This document shows positions 7,580-16,456 of a DNA stretch of 64,000 bases, in pieces (positions within the stretch are counted from its first letter, which is position 1; every line of letters begins with the position of its first letter). The notes under the pieces were generated by a model, which was not told the DNA's origin, ran no database searches, and was given only the letters and a program-made list of their open reading frames with translations. The DNA lies in assembly GCA_963724495.1 (NCBI GenBank), contig CAVRUZ010000006.1, positions 434,001 to 498,000 of the forward strand, written 5' to 3'. Source of the stretch: CAVRUZ01 sp963724495 (GTDB taxonomy: Bacteria > Actinomycetota > Actinomycetes > Propionibacteriales > DAIQRJ01). Made by a program: the position numbers and the translations under genes.

Positions 7580-8467
7580 TCAGGCTATCCCTGCGGCTGC
7601 CGGCTCGGCCGGTGCGAGCGGGTCGTCGGCCGCGCTCAGGTCGATCAGATCGGCCGTCCCACCGCCGGACACCGCGATGCCGAATCGACCACTGCGCAGC
7701 AGCGCCGTCCGGATGAAACTCATCGACTCGGCGAGGTTCGAGGCCCGCACGCGGGGATCGACCCGACGGGTGTTGAGCTCGAGAACGATGTCGCCGTCGA
7801 AGCCGGCGGCGCCGAGCGAGGTGACCAGCGCCGCCACCGGCTGGTTGCCCTGCCCTGGGACCAGGTGCTCGTCCTTGGCCGACCCGCTGCCGTCGGTGAG
7901 GTGCACGTGCCGCAGGCGGCCGGACAGGTCGGAGGCCATCGCCGTGCACTCCACCTGCGCCGCGGCGCAGTGGCTGACGTCCAGCGTGACGTGCGGAGTC
8001 GTGAACGTCCGCGGATCCCAGTCCGGCGCGTAGGCGCCCATCCGCCGGCCGGGCACCCACCACGGGAACATGTTCTCGACGCTGACCTGCGCCCCGCCGG
8101 CGGACGACAGCTCCTCGACGAGGTCGAGGAAACCGTCGGCGTAGTCGCGCTGCCAGCGGAAGGGCGGATGGATCACGACCACGCCGGCGCCGAGGTCGTC
8201 GGCCATCCGGACGCTGCGCCGCAGCTTCTCGGTGGGATCGGTGCCCCAGACGAACTGGGTGATCAGCAGGCAGGGTGCGTGGATCGAGGTGGTCGGAACG
8301 CCGAACCGCCGACTGAGTTCGGCGACCGCTGCGGTGTCCTGGGTGACGGGGTCGGTGGTGACCATCACCTCGACACCGTCGTACCCGTAGTCGGCCGCGT
8401 AGCGGAAGGTCTGCTCGCACGACTCCGGATAGACCGAGGCCGTGGACAGGGTGATCCGCGCGGTCAT
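7580..8467 (-). CDS. Sugar phosphate isomerase/epimerase (xylose-isomerase-like TIM barrel)
   Basis: 295 residues of the AP-endonuclease-2/IolE/IolI superfamily. Metal-site features are SIHAPCLLITQ, VVVIHPPFRW, VSVENMFPWW (Glu), VTLDVSHC (Asp/His), RHVHLTDG and DIVLELNTRR (final Glu). These enzymes isomerise or epimerise sugars, inosose or related ketoses using divalent metal; the exact substrate cannot be read from sequence. It lies between a BadF/NagK-type kinase and proline dehydrogenase with gaps of under 10 bp, so it belongs to the same transcript. Confidence 0.82.
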   Translation of the reverse strand: MTARITLSTASVYPESCEQTFRYAADYGYDGVEVMVTTDPVTQDTAAVAELSRRFGVPTTSIHAPCLLITQFVWGTDPTEKLRRSVRMADDLGAGVVVIHPPFRWQRDYADGFLDLVEELSSAGGAQVSVENMFPWWVPGRRMGAYAPDWDPRTFTTPHVTLDVSHCAAAQVECTAMASDLSGRLRHVHLTDGSGSAKDEHLVPGQGNQPVAALVTSLGAAGFDGDIVLELNTRRVDPRVRASNLAESMSFIRTALLRSGRFGIAVSGGGTADLIDLSAADDPLAPAEPAAAGIA

Positions 8468-8476
8468 CCCGCCAGC

Positions 8477-9469
8477 CTAGGCGCGCTGGCTGACACCAGG
8501 GTCCGGACTGCCGGGGCTGGTCAGGCCCACACCCTGCCGCCACACGGTCGCCATCGCCAGGTGCGCCGCCCCAAGCCCGCCGCTGCTCGCTTCGCCCAGC
8601 TGCCGGGCACCGTCGAGTGCGGTCCCGGCCGCCGGCTCCACGCGAAGGAGCGGCGACCGCTCCGCGAGTTCGTCAACGAGCGCGGCATGCACCGGACCAC
8701 CGTTGGTCAGCACTCCTCCGGCGGTGGCGAGCCGGGCAGCCGGGCCGAGCGCCGAGTGCTCGAGCGCTGCGACCGCTGTGCCGGCGAGGGCGGCACCCGC
8801 GGCCCGGCACAGGGCGCCGGCGACCGGATCTCCGGCCAGTGCGGCCTCGGCGACCAGCCGCGCGAACGCCGCCACCTCGCCGACCAGGCCCGGCGACCCG
8901 TAGAGCTGCTTCACGCCGACCGGCAGCTCTCCGACCAGTCCTTCGAGTGGCCGACTGAGGCTGGTCGCCGGCCCGCGGCCCTCGACCGCCGCGAGAGCCG
9001 CCCGGATCCCCTTGCGCCCCAGCCAGAACCCGCCGCCTGCGTCGCCGAACAGGTAGCCAAGGCCGTCCACGTTGTGTCGTCGCCCGACTGCGTCGACCGC
9101 GATGCACAAGACGCCGGTTCCGGCGGCCAGGGCCACCCCCGGCTCACCGGCGAGAGCACCGAGATGGGTGACCACGTCGTCGGTGGTACTGCGGATCTCG
9201 GTCACCGGCAGGGCATCCCCGAGCAGTTCGCACAACCGGATGCGATCGGCCAGCAGCGAACCTCCACCGGCCAGACCGAGAGCCAGGACGTCTATCCCTG
9301 TCGGTGAACCGAGTGCGCGCCACCCCTCGACGACGTTGTCAGCCTGCTGACGAACGGGGTCGCCAGTGCGAGTCCAGGAGAAGCCCTCCACCGAGACCGT
9401 CCGTGGCGGACCGTCGCCCACGAGGACACCCCGGAGGCCGGACTGACCACCGTCGAAGGCGAGCAACAC
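8477..9469 (-). CDS. N-acetylglucosamine kinase / BadF-BadG-BcrA-BcrD ATPase family protein
   Basis: 330 residues of the ASKHA fold. The phosphate-1 loop is LLAFDGGQSGLRGVL at the N-terminus, the phosphate-2 region is ALAAGTGVLCIAVDA, and GLGYLFGDAGGGFWLG is the typical BadF/NagK substrate segment. Members phosphorylate amino sugars such as N-acetylglucosamine. It is the first gene of the minus-strand run ending with PhyH and faces the divergent PH-domain pair across 48 bp. A role in recycling cell-wall or chitin amino sugars is plausible but not shown. Confidence 0.8.
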   Translation of the reverse strand: MLLAFDGGQSGLRGVLVGDGPPRTVSVEGFSWTRTGDPVRQQADNVVEGWRALGSPTGIDVLALGLAGGGSLLADRIRLCELLGDALPVTEIRSTTDDVVTHLGALAGEPGVALAAGTGVLCIAVDAVGRRHNVDGLGYLFGDAGGGFWLGRKGIRAALAAVEGRGPATSLSRPLEGLVGELPVGVKQLYGSPGLVGEVAAFARLVAEAALAGDPVAGALCRAAGAALAGTAVAALEHSALGPAARLATAGGVLTNGGPVHAALVDELAERSPLLRVEPAAGTALDGARQLGEASSGGLGAAHLAMATVWRQGVGLTSPGSPDPGVSQRA

Positions 9470-9517
9470 TCCTCAACAATAGAAGTGGACCAGCGCAGGC
9501 GACCTAGGCTGACGGCC

Positions 9518-10009
9518 ATGGACGAACTCTTCGCCCCGCCGACCGAGCAGTGGCGCCGGATCTCGCCGTCGTTCACGTCGATGCGTCGGCTCACGTCGAT
9601 CATCAGTGTCATCGTGGTCTTCCTGGTCCCCGCGATCGTCGTCGGCGTCATCACCAGGATGTGGTGGCTGGTCGCGCTGATCGTCGTCGTCGGCATCGTC
9701 GTTCTGGCCGTCCGCCTCCCGGTCGTGACCAGGCAAGGACACGCCTGGGGCTTCGCCCTGCGCGATGACGATCTCTACATCACCCACGGTGTGATGTTCC
9801 GTTCGCTGACGGCGGTGCCGTACGGGCGGATGCAGCTGGTCGAGGTCAACGCCGGTCCGGTGGAGCGGGCCTTCGGGGTGTCGACGGTCAAGCTGATCAC
9901 CGCCAGCGCCAGCACCGACGCGTCCATCGTCGGACTGCCGCCGGCTGAGGCGGCAGAGCTGCGCGACCGGCTCACGACGCTCGGTGAGACGAAGGCGTCT
10001 GGCCTGTGA
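9518..10009 (+). CDS. Membrane PH-domain protein, YdbS-like
   Basis: 163 residues. Two adjacent N-terminal membrane segments (about residues 26-65, rich in Val/Ile/Leu) precede a single bacterial PH-2 (DUF304) domain with WGFALRDDDLYITHGVMFRSLTAVPYGRMQLVEV. YdbS/YdbT pairs are common in Gram-positive bacteria; the Bacillus pair has been linked to protection against certain bacteriocins. The stop TGA overlaps the GTG start of the next gene (GTGA), so the pair is translationally coupled. Confidence 0.85.
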   Translation: MDELFAPPTEQWRRISPSFTSMRRLTSIISVIVVFLVPAIVVGVITRMWWLVALIVVVGIVVLAVRLPVVTRQGHAWGFALRDDDLYITHGVMFRSLTAVPYGRMQLVEVNAGPVERAFGVSTVKLITASASTDASIVGLPPAEAAELRDRLTTLGETKASGL

Positions 10010-12375
10010 CGAGCGGGGACACCCGGGAGGCGGAGTCGCGCGGTCCGGCGGAAGACCTCGGCGGCGTAGCGGTCAAGCAGACCGAGCGACCGCACCCGCT
10101 GACCCCGCTCGTGCGCGGGTGGGTCGTCCTCGTCGCGATCATGGTCGGTGGCGCTGACGCGAGCTCGTGCAGGCGCGTGGCGAGGGCGGCCTGCCGGCGC
10201 TTCCCTGGCTGCTCCTCGGGGTCCTGGTCCTGGTGCTGGTGGCCGGCGGTGGCAGGTCTGGTCACGTGGTACTTCACCAGGTTCGTGATCGACGACGAGG
10301 AACTGCGGATCGAGACGGGTGCGATCACCAAGAAATCGCGGCGGGTGTCGTTCGAGCGGGTCCAGTCGGTCGACCTGATCCAGCCGCTCGTCGCCCGGCT
10401 GCTCGGGCTGGCCGAACTGCGGATCGAGGTCGGCGGCGGCGACTCGTCCGTCCGGTTGCGCTACCTGCGTCGCCAGCATGCCGCGACCCTGCGCGACTAT
10501 CTCCTCGCCCGGGCGCACGGCGAGAAGGCGAGTCCGCACCTCGCGTCGACAGCCGACATGCTCACCGACGACTCCCACACCGACGAGGTTCTCGTCCGGA
10601 TCGCCCCGATCCGCATCCTGGCGGGTTTCCTGCTGTCACCCGCCTCGTTCATTCCACTGGTGCTCGCCGTGGCCGCCGTGATCATCGGCCTGCGCTTCGA
10701 CATCCTCACCTACATGCTGCCGGGCATCATCCCGGTGGCACTGAGCGTCGGAACGCTTCTCAGCCAGCGCGTCTTCGGTCAGTTCAACTTCACGCTCGCG
10801 CGAGCGGCGAAGGGGCTGCGGATCACCCGTGGCCTCACCAACCTCACCAGCCAGTCCGTGCCGGCCGACCGCATCCAGGGGCTTCGAATCTCCCAACCCG
10901 TGTTCTGGCGTCGGTTCGGCTGGTTCAAGGTCGATGTCGACGTCCTTGGCTACGGGGGAAGCTCGACCGGGAACTCCGGTGAGAGCAACGAGCGCAGCGC
11001 GAACGGTCTTCTTCTGCCGGTCGCCTCGGCAGCGGAGGTGGACACCGCGCTGCAGCACACGATCCCTGGCCTGTCGCTCGACGGAATCGAGCTGCGGCGC
11101 ATCCCCTCGCGGGCTCGCTGGCTCGACCCGATCGCGGCCTCCTTCGTTCGCTACGGATTCAACGACGACGTGATCGAGCAGCGCTACGGGGCACTCCAGC
11201 GAGTGCGTGAACTGATCCCGCACGCGAAGACCCAGTCGGTACGTGTCGAGCAGGGTCCGATCCAGAAGCGGTTGGGGCTCGCCACCGTGCACGTGCACAC
11301 CACGTCCGGGCCGGTGAACCTGCAGGTGCAGCACATCGACCCGGCCGACGCCCGCTCCCTGGCGCTCGGGCAGCTGGAGCGGGCAAGGGTCGCCCGGCGC
11401 AAGGCCGGCGCGGGTGTCGGTGTGACGGGCTCCGGCGCGCGCGTCACCCCGCAGGGAGCCGATCCAGGCCCGCAGCCCGGCGAGGACGAGGTCCTTGGCT
11501 CGTTCGGCATCACCGTCGCCGACCTGCTGGGGTCCGGCGGCGAGTCGCGGGTGTTCGCCCTGCCCGGCGGCCAGCAGGTCCTGCGGCTCATGCACCCCGG
11601 GCATCTCAGCGAAAGCGGCGACGAGAATCTCGACGCCCTCTATCGACTGTGGCGGCAGCCCGTCGCCGGCCAGCCGCCGTTCCCCGCGAGGCTGCCGGTC
11701 ACGGTGGAACGCGGCGAGCGGTTCGACCGGTTCTACTCGATCGACGAGCGGATGCCTGGCATCGACCTGCTGACGTTCCTGCAGCACTCCCCATCCGGGC
11801 CGCGGCGGACAGCACTGCTGGCCTACCTGGAGACCGCGATGCAGCTGTGGCGGCTGCCACTTCCGCAGAACCGGTTCGCTCGACTCGTCGGCAACGACAC
11901 CCGGACCTTCGACAGCCTGGCGTCGCTCTGCGAGTACCAGTTGGGAATCGGCCTGGCCGACTCGTTCCCGGCGCTTTCCGATCGCGTACCCGACCTGCAG
12001 GACAAGGTCGACCACGTGCTCGCACGCCTGCGCGAGCGCAACGTCACCCCGATGCTGGTCCATGGTGACTACTGCCCGCCGAACGTCTACGTGGTCGAGA
12101 CGGACGCGGGTCCGGTCATCTCCGGAGTCGGCGACTTCTCGCCGCACACCCTGGCCGCCGATCCGGTGATGGACGTGGCCGGCGCGGTGCACTTCATCTC
12201 CCTGCAGCACTATCCCGACGCAGAGGACGACACCCGCTGGCTGGCCCGCGTCGCCGCCGAGCGGTTGGGCGACCAGGCACCGTGGATGGACGTCTACCGC
12301 CACTTCTACGCGCTCTACTACGCGATGGATCCGTCGGTGCTGGACTGGTCGGCCAAGCAACTCCTGCAGCCGTAG
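10006..12375 (+). CDS. YdbT-like PH-domain membrane protein fused to an APH-type kinase domain
   Basis: A 789-residue frame. Residues about 85-470 are a YdbT protein with PH-2 domains (DEELRIETGAITKKSRRVSF, RIQGLRISQPVFWRRFGWFK) and a central pair of membrane segments near residues 200-245. A Gly/Pro linker follows, and residues about 500-789 form an APH/choline-kinase-like domain with GSGGESRVFALPGGQQVLRL and a catalytic HGDYCPPN starting at His686. Two oddities: residues about 49-80 look out of frame (see the frame-shift feature at 10155), and the junction near 11420 contains a GTGTGA that could once have been a stop/start overlap between two genes. A normal YdbT is about 450-500 residues. 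Confidence 0.75.
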   Translation: MTSGDTREAESRGPAEDLGGVAVKQTERPHPLTPLVRGWVVLVAIMVGGADASSCRRVARAACRRFPGCSSGSWSWCWWPAVAGLVTWYFTRFVIDDEELRIETGAITKKSRRVSFERVQSVDLIQPLVARLLGLAELRIEVGGGDSSVRLRYLRRQHAATLRDYLLARAHGEKASPHLASTADMLTDDSHTDEVLVRIAPIRILAGFLLSPASFIPLVLAVAAVIIGLRFDILTYMLPGIIPVALSVGTLLSQRVFGQFNFTLARAAKGLRITRGLTNLTSQSVPADRIQGLRISQPVFWRRFGWFKVDVDVLGYGGSSTGNSGESNERSANGLLLPVASAAEVDTALQHTIPGLSLDGIELRRIPSRARWLDPIAASFVRYGFNDDVIEQRYGALQRVRELIPHAKTQSVRVEQGPIQKRLGLATVHVHTTSGPVNLQVQHIDPADARSLALGQLERARVARRKAGAGVGVTGSGARVTPQGADPGPQPGEDEVLGSFGITVADLLGSGGESRVFALPGGQQVLRLMHPGHLSESGDENLDALYRLWRQPVAGQPPFPARLPVTVERGERFDRFYSIDERMPGIDLLTFLQHSPSGPRRTALLAYLETAMQLWRLPLPQNRFARLVGNDTRTFDSLASLCEYQLGIGLADSFPALSDRVPDLQDKVDHVLARLRERNVTPMLVHGDYCPPNVYVVETDAGPVISGVGDFSPHTLAADPVMDVAGAVHFISLQHYPDAEDDTRWLARVAAERLGDQAPWMDVYRHFYALYYAMDPSVLDWSAKQLLQP
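10155..10245 (+). other. Segment with two compensating frameshifts inside the YdbT-like gene
   Basis: In the long open frame this stretch codes for a Cys/Arg/Trp-rich peptide (SSCRRVARAACRRFPG) where a YdbT protein should have a membrane helix. In the neighbouring frame the same DNA reads RELVQARGEGGLPALPWLLL followed by GVLVLVLVAG, exactly the expected hydrophobic segment. The natural frame is lost near 10151-10160 and regained near 10235-10247. Two opposite one-base indels would explain it. Confidence 0.7.
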
Positions 12376-12384
12376 GCTTCGCCG

Positions 12385-13233
12385 GTGCCGTCGAGCAACT
12401 CCACCCCCGGGCGCACGGCCGAGATCCCGAGCGGATTTCCCCGCGCCTGGGTCGAGTTCGTCAACCCCTCGGACCTCACCGAGGTGATCAAGGCCGACCT
12501 CACCTGGCTCACGTCGCGCTGGACCTGCCTGTACGGACAGGGCACGTGTCCCGGCATCTACGCCGAGCGACCGAACGACGGCTGCTGCACCCTGGGTGCC
12601 CACTACGCCGACGCCGCCGACGAGAAGCGGGTGGAGCGCTGGGCGAAGGAACTCACTCCCGACGACTGGCAGTTCTACAAACGCGGGCAGAAACGGGTCT
12701 CCGAGACCGATGACGAAGGTGAGCGCAAGACCCGCGTCGTCGACGGCGGCTGCATCTTCCTCAACCGCCCAGGGTTTCCGGCCGGACCCGGGTGTGCGCT
12801 GCACACCCTCGCGCTGAGGCTCGACAAGCCGATCACCGAGACCAAGCCCGACGTCTGCTGGCAGCTGCCCATCCGCCGGCTGTTCCGCGAGGTCGAGCGC
12901 AACGACGGCACCACCTACACCGAGGTGACGATCACCGAGTACGAGCGCCACGGCTGGGGTGCCGGCGGCCACGACTTCGACTGGTACTGCTCGTCGAATC
13001 CCGAAGCACACATCGGGGTTCAGCCCCTGTACCTGTCGTGCGCCGACGAGCTGACCGCCCTGCTCGGCACCAAGGGCTACGCGCAGCTTGCCCGGTACTG
13101 CGAGGAGCGGGTCGCGTCGGCGCCCGACCCCACCCAACAGCTGGCGGCGCATCCGGCCACCACGGCCGCTCTGATCGTCGACGCCGACACACTGCGCCTC
13201 AGCGCTCGCTCCGCGGGCTCGACCACGGCATGA
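12385..13233 (+). CDS. Cys-rich protein resembling the YkgJ/DUF3109 metal-chelating family
   Basis: 282 residues from a GTG 9 nt after the preceding stop. Conserved-looking cysteine groups are CLYGQGTCPGIY (about residue 50), DGCCTLGAHY, GGCIFLNRPGFPAGPGCALH (about 115), VCWQLPIRRLF and WYCSSNP. The spacing of GCIFL, CALH and CWQLPIR resembles DUF3109/YkgJ proteins, which are thought to bind Zn or Fe, but the match is by eye only. It lies between the PH-domain fusion and a methyltransferase that starts within its stop codon (ATGA). No secretion signal or membrane segment is seen. Confidence 0.55.
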   Translation: MPSSNSTPGRTAEIPSGFPRAWVEFVNPSDLTEVIKADLTWLTSRWTCLYGQGTCPGIYAERPNDGCCTLGAHYADAADEKRVERWAKELTPDDWQFYKRGQKRVSETDDEGERKTRVVDGGCIFLNRPGFPAGPGCALHTLALRLDKPITETKPDVCWQLPIRRLFREVERNDGTTYTEVTITEYERHGWGAGGHDFDWYCSSNPEAHIGVQPLYLSCADELTALLGTKGYAQLARYCEERVASAPDPTQQLAAHPATTAALIVDADTLRLSARSAGSTTA

Positions 13234-13928
13234 CCGGCGCGCTTCCCGGCGCCATCCCGTCACCCAACATCTGGGAGCACGAGGCGGTCTACGAGATCGA
13301 GAACCGGGCTGTCGACCCGGACCATGCGATCGAGGCGGCCATGCGTTCCGTGCGCGACTGGGCGGGTGCCGTGGTCCTCGACATCGGGTGTGGCAGCGGG
13401 TTTCACCTTCCTGGCTTCGCGGAAACGGCCGCACGGGTGATTGGTATAGAGCCGCACGGCCGGCTGTGCCGGAGCGCCGAGCGAAGAGTCACCGGCCTGG
13501 CCAATGTCGAAGTCCGGCAGGGAGTTGCCAGCTCACTGCCGGTCGCGGACTCGAGCGTGGACGTGGCGCACGCGCGCTGGGCGTACTTCTTCGGCCCTGG
13601 TTGCGAGCCAGGCCTGGCCGAACTCGACCGGGTGATGCGGCGAGGTGGGGCAGCCTTCATCATCGACAACGACTCCACAACGTCGACGTTCGGTCGTTGG
13701 TTCCGCACCGGATACCCGATCGTCTCCGCACGATCGGTCGAGACCTTCTTCTCCGCAAGGGGATGGAGCCGACAGGCAGTGCAGATCCGTTGGCTGTTCG
13801 AGTCCCGTGCCGACTTCGAGACCGTGGTGCGCATCGAGTTCCCACCCGAGCTCGCCGGGCGCATCATCGACGGACACGACGGAGTCGAGGTCGACTACGC
13901 CGTCAACGTGTGGAGCAAGGCGTTCTGA
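13230..13928 (+). CDS. Class I SAM-dependent methyltransferase
   Basis: 232 residues. The SAM-binding motif I is VVLDIGCGSGFHLPGFAE (about residues 49-66), the acidic motif II is VIGIEPHGRL, and the motif III region is SLPVADSSVDVAHARWAYFF with LDRVMRRGGAAFIID after it. This is a UbiE/type-11 small-molecule methyltransferase; the substrate is unknown. The start ATG overlaps the TGA of the Cys-rich gene. It ends just before the convergent GNAT gene. Confidence 0.85.
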   Translation: MTGALPGAIPSPNIWEHEAVYEIENRAVDPDHAIEAAMRSVRDWAGAVVLDIGCGSGFHLPGFAETAARVIGIEPHGRLCRSAERRVTGLANVEVRQGVASSLPVADSSVDVAHARWAYFFGPGCEPGLAELDRVMRRGGAAFIIDNDSTTSTFGRWFRTGYPIVSARSVETFFSARGWSRQAVQIRWLFESRADFETVVRIEFPPELAGRIIDGHDGVEVDYAVNVWSKAF

Positions 13929-13929
13929 C

Positions 13930-14931
13930 TCAAGCGATTCCACGCAGGTAGCAGTAGGCATGGTGATCGGTGAACCCTGCTGACTCGTAGAGCCGGCGCG
14001 CGGCGGAGTTGTCCTCGGTCACCTGCAGGTACATCGCCGACGCGCCCATTCCCGACGCATACGCCAGCGCGGCATCGGTGAGCCGACGACCGAGGCCGCG
14101 GTCTCGATGAGTCGGCAGGACGTGCAGACCGAAGAGGCCTGCCCACCCGTCATGGACGGGCACGCGGACCACAGCCACCGGCCCGGCATCGTCGTACACA
14201 CACAGGAAGGCCTGCGAAGGCGGCCCTTCCAGGACCTGCCTGGCCGTCGCACCGAACTCGCCCACACGGTCTTCGCTGACCGCCAGCACGTCATCGGTCA
14301 GCCGATGGATCCGTTCCACCCGATATCCGCGTGGGAGGTCGGGCCAGGCGAGGTTTCGTCTCACCGGTGCGGTCATCACTCGGGTGGGCTGGAGCATCTG
14401 GTAGCCGCGGTCGAGCAGTAAGCGGCCGATCGAGTCCACCGAGAGGTCGTCGTCGAGCTCCCCGAAGACCGTGACCAGGGGCGGCAGGCCACGCGAGCGG
14501 TACCAGGCCTCCATCTGGTCGAGCGCCTCGGCGACTGGCATACCGGGATCACCGAGCGGCAGCATCGAGTTCGCCCGGCCGGTGAATCCGCCCGCCGCCC
14601 GCAACAGCCAGCCGCCGATCCAGTCCGTCTCGATCGGCGGATTGCCTGCGACCATCAACCGCTGCAGGGATTCCGGCTCGAGAGCCCGATGCGGCGGCCC
14701 GGGCCGCGTCGGTCGCGGTGGAACAACGCGCACCGCCACGACGGCGGAGCGGGGAACCACCACGTCGCCATGCGGCGCGCGGACCGTCACCGCCTCGGGT
14801 TCGACGAGGACCAACTCGCCCACGACGTCGGTGAAGTGCGCGCCGGCAGTCCTCGGCTCATCGTCAGGAAGCTGATAACGCACCGAGACGCGTTCCCCGA
14901 CCACCGGGGCGCGAGGGCGTGCGTCAGGCAC
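13930..14931 (-). CDS. GNAT N-acetyltransferase with N-terminal SH3-like domain
   Basis: 333 residues from GTG 14931, which overlaps the sulfatase stop by 8 nt. The N-terminal 75 residues (GERVSVRYQLPD, DVVGELVLVEPEAVTVRAPH, VVVPRSAVVAVRVVPPRP) look like the small barrel found in Rv0428c-type mycobacterial acetyltransferases. The C-terminal GNAT domain has the acetyl-CoA loop around HVLPTHRDRGLGRRLTDAAL, then YLQVTEDNSAARRLYESAGF. The substrate is not predictable. The frame stays open further upstream inside the sulfatase gene, but only as a shadow. Confidence 0.85.
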   Translation of the reverse strand: MPDARPRAPVVGERVSVRYQLPDDEPRTAGAHFTDVVGELVLVEPEAVTVRAPHGDVVVPRSAVVAVRVVPPRPTRPGPPHRALEPESLQRLMVAGNPPIETDWIGGWLLRAAGGFTGRANSMLPLGDPGMPVAEALDQMEAWYRSRGLPPLVTVFGELDDDLSVDSIGRLLLDRGYQMLQPTRVMTAPVRRNLAWPDLPRGYRVERIHRLTDDVLAVSEDRVGEFGATARQVLEGPPSQAFLCVYDDAGPVAVVRVPVHDGWAGLFGLHVLPTHRDRGLGRRLTDAALAYASGMGASAMYLQVTEDNSAARRLYESAGFTDHHAYCYLRGIA

Positions 14932-16456
14932 CGGCGACGCGAGGCTGAGCCGTCGACTCGCGGTCCATCTCTCCTCGCAGCCAGTCGAGGGCCAGGTCTC
15001 GCACGAGCAGCTGGCACTCGTCGTCGTGGAAGACGTTGTGCACCTCGCCGGGGTCGCAGGCCAGGTCGAAGACCTCACCCCAGTCGGGATGTCCCCGGTA
15101 CACGGTGAGCTTGTGGCGGTCGTCGACATAGGTGCGGAGGTCGACGGCGGTCGGCTGGTGCCGGTTCTCGACGATGGCGTGGGGACGTACGCGTTCGACC
15201 TCACCACGCCAGACCGGAGCCTGGTCCATCCCCTGCATGATGCCCGGGACGTCGACACCGGCTGCGGTCAGGAACGTCGGTGCGAGATCCACGAGGCTGA
15301 GTAGGGAATCGCTGGTCGAGCCGGGATCGACCTGCCCTGGCCAGCGCAGCAGGAATGGCACGCGCACCAGATCTTCGTAGTGGAACGGCCCCTTGGCGGT
15401 GAGTCCGTGCTGGCCGAGGTAGTGCCCGTGGTCGGAGGTGAACACCACCAGGGTGTTGTCACGCAACCCGAGCTGGTCGAGCCGGTCGAGGATCCGGCCC
15501 ACCTGGTCGTCGACGAACGTCATCATCCCGAAGTAGGTGGCGATGTTGCGCCGGAGGGTCTCCTCGTCGACCACCTGGCGATGCAGCCCGTGGTTGGCGA
15601 ACGGTGTCTCCTGCCAGGCCGAGAAGTCGGGATCCGGCTCCTGGGTCATCGCGACCCAGGTCGGCAGCTCCTCTCCCGGCTTGGGCCCGACATGGGCGAG
15701 GTCGACCTCCGCGGGGTCGTACATCGAGGCGTACGGCTCCGGCACGAGATAGGGCGGATGCGGATCGTGGAAGCTCGCCCAGCAGAAGAACGGCATCTCC
15801 CGGTTGGCCGCCCTCTCGATCGCGGCGATCGAGCGCTCACCGGTCCACGTCGAGTAGTGCTGCTCCTTCGGTAGGTCCCACGTCCATCGCCGCTTCGGGT
15901 CGTCCTTGCGTTCGGGCCACGCCTGGAAGTGGTTGCGCCACTGGGGAAAGCCGTTCTCCTCCATCCAGATGGCGTAGTGCTGGCCGACGTGCGACTCGTC
16001 GGCATGGTTGCGGGCAAGCTCGATGTGGTCGAAGCCGTAGTAGGGACCGTGGAAGTTCCGCCAGAAGTCGAGGTCTCTCAACCGGGGCTGACTTTCCAGA
16101 GACTCGATACCCGGCGGCGAAGCCAGCGGCTCGAAGTGGGCCTTGCCGATCAGGCTCGTGTCGTAGCCGGCGAGCGACAGTTGCCGGGGCAGGCTCGGCG
16201 CGACCGTCGCCTCGCTGCTGTCGAGCCGGACGCCGATGGTCCAGCACCCGTGGGAGCTGGGATAGCGCCCGGTGATGATCGAAGAACGAGACGGCGAGCA
16301 GAGCGGGTTCGTGCAGTACGCCCGGTCGGCCGCCATTCCCTGCTCGGCCAGGGAATCCAGGTTCGGCGTCCGGAGCTGTGGTGTCAGCCGGCCGAGTGCC
16401 CGGTGGTGCTGCTGGTCGGTGGTGATCAGCAGGATGTTCGGCCGGTCGTCCGCCAT
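14924..16456 (-). CDS. Sulfatase (formylglycine type)
   Basis: 510 residues of the alkaline-phosphatase superfamily. Metal ligands begin at NILLITTDQQ (Asp14-Gln15). The modification site is CSPSR (Cys53-Arg57) within NPLCSPSRSSIITGRYPSS, the Cys-type sequence that a formylglycine-generating enzyme converts to the catalytic aldehyde. The C-terminal metal part is NTLVVFTSDHGHYLGQHG. No signal peptide is seen, so the enzyme should be cytosolic. It follows a Gfo/Idh gene with a TGATG overlap and precedes the GNAT, which suggests removal of sulfate from an imported sugar derivative. The matching formylglycine-generating enzyme is not in the window. Confidence 0.92.
   Translation of the reverse strand: MADDRPNILLITTDQQHHRALGRLTPQLRTPNLDSLAEQGMAADRAYCTNPLCSPSRSSIITGRYPSSHGCWTIGVRLDSSEATVAPSLPRQLSLAGYDTSLIGKAHFEPLASPPGIESLESQPRLRDLDFWRNFHGPYYGFDHIELARNHADESHVGQHYAIWMEENGFPQWRNHFQAWPERKDDPKRRWTWDLPKEQHYSTWTGERSIAAIERAANREMPFFCWASFHDPHPPYLVPEPYASMYDPAEVDLAHVGPKPGEELPTWVAMTQEPDPDFSAWQETPFANHGLHRQVVDEETLRRNIATYFGMMTFVDDQVGRILDRLDQLGLRDNTLVVFTSDHGHYLGQHGLTAKGPFHYEDLVRVPFLLRWPGQVDPGSTSDSLLSLVDLAPTFLTAAGVDVPGIMQGMDQAPVWRGEVERVRPHAIVENRHQPTAVDLRTYVDDRHKLTVYRGHPDWGEVFDLACDPGEVHNVFHDDECQLLVRDLALDWLRGEMDRESTAQPRVAGA

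Noticed and set aside
6483..9307. Two long plus-strand frames opposite the proC-kinase operon
   Set aside because: Antisense shadows of the proline dehydrogenase, isomerase and kinase genes.
10636..13434. 932-codon minus-strand open frame
   Set aside because: It runs antisense through the YdbT-APH and Cys-rich genes, which have clear family motifs; it is a shadow of them.
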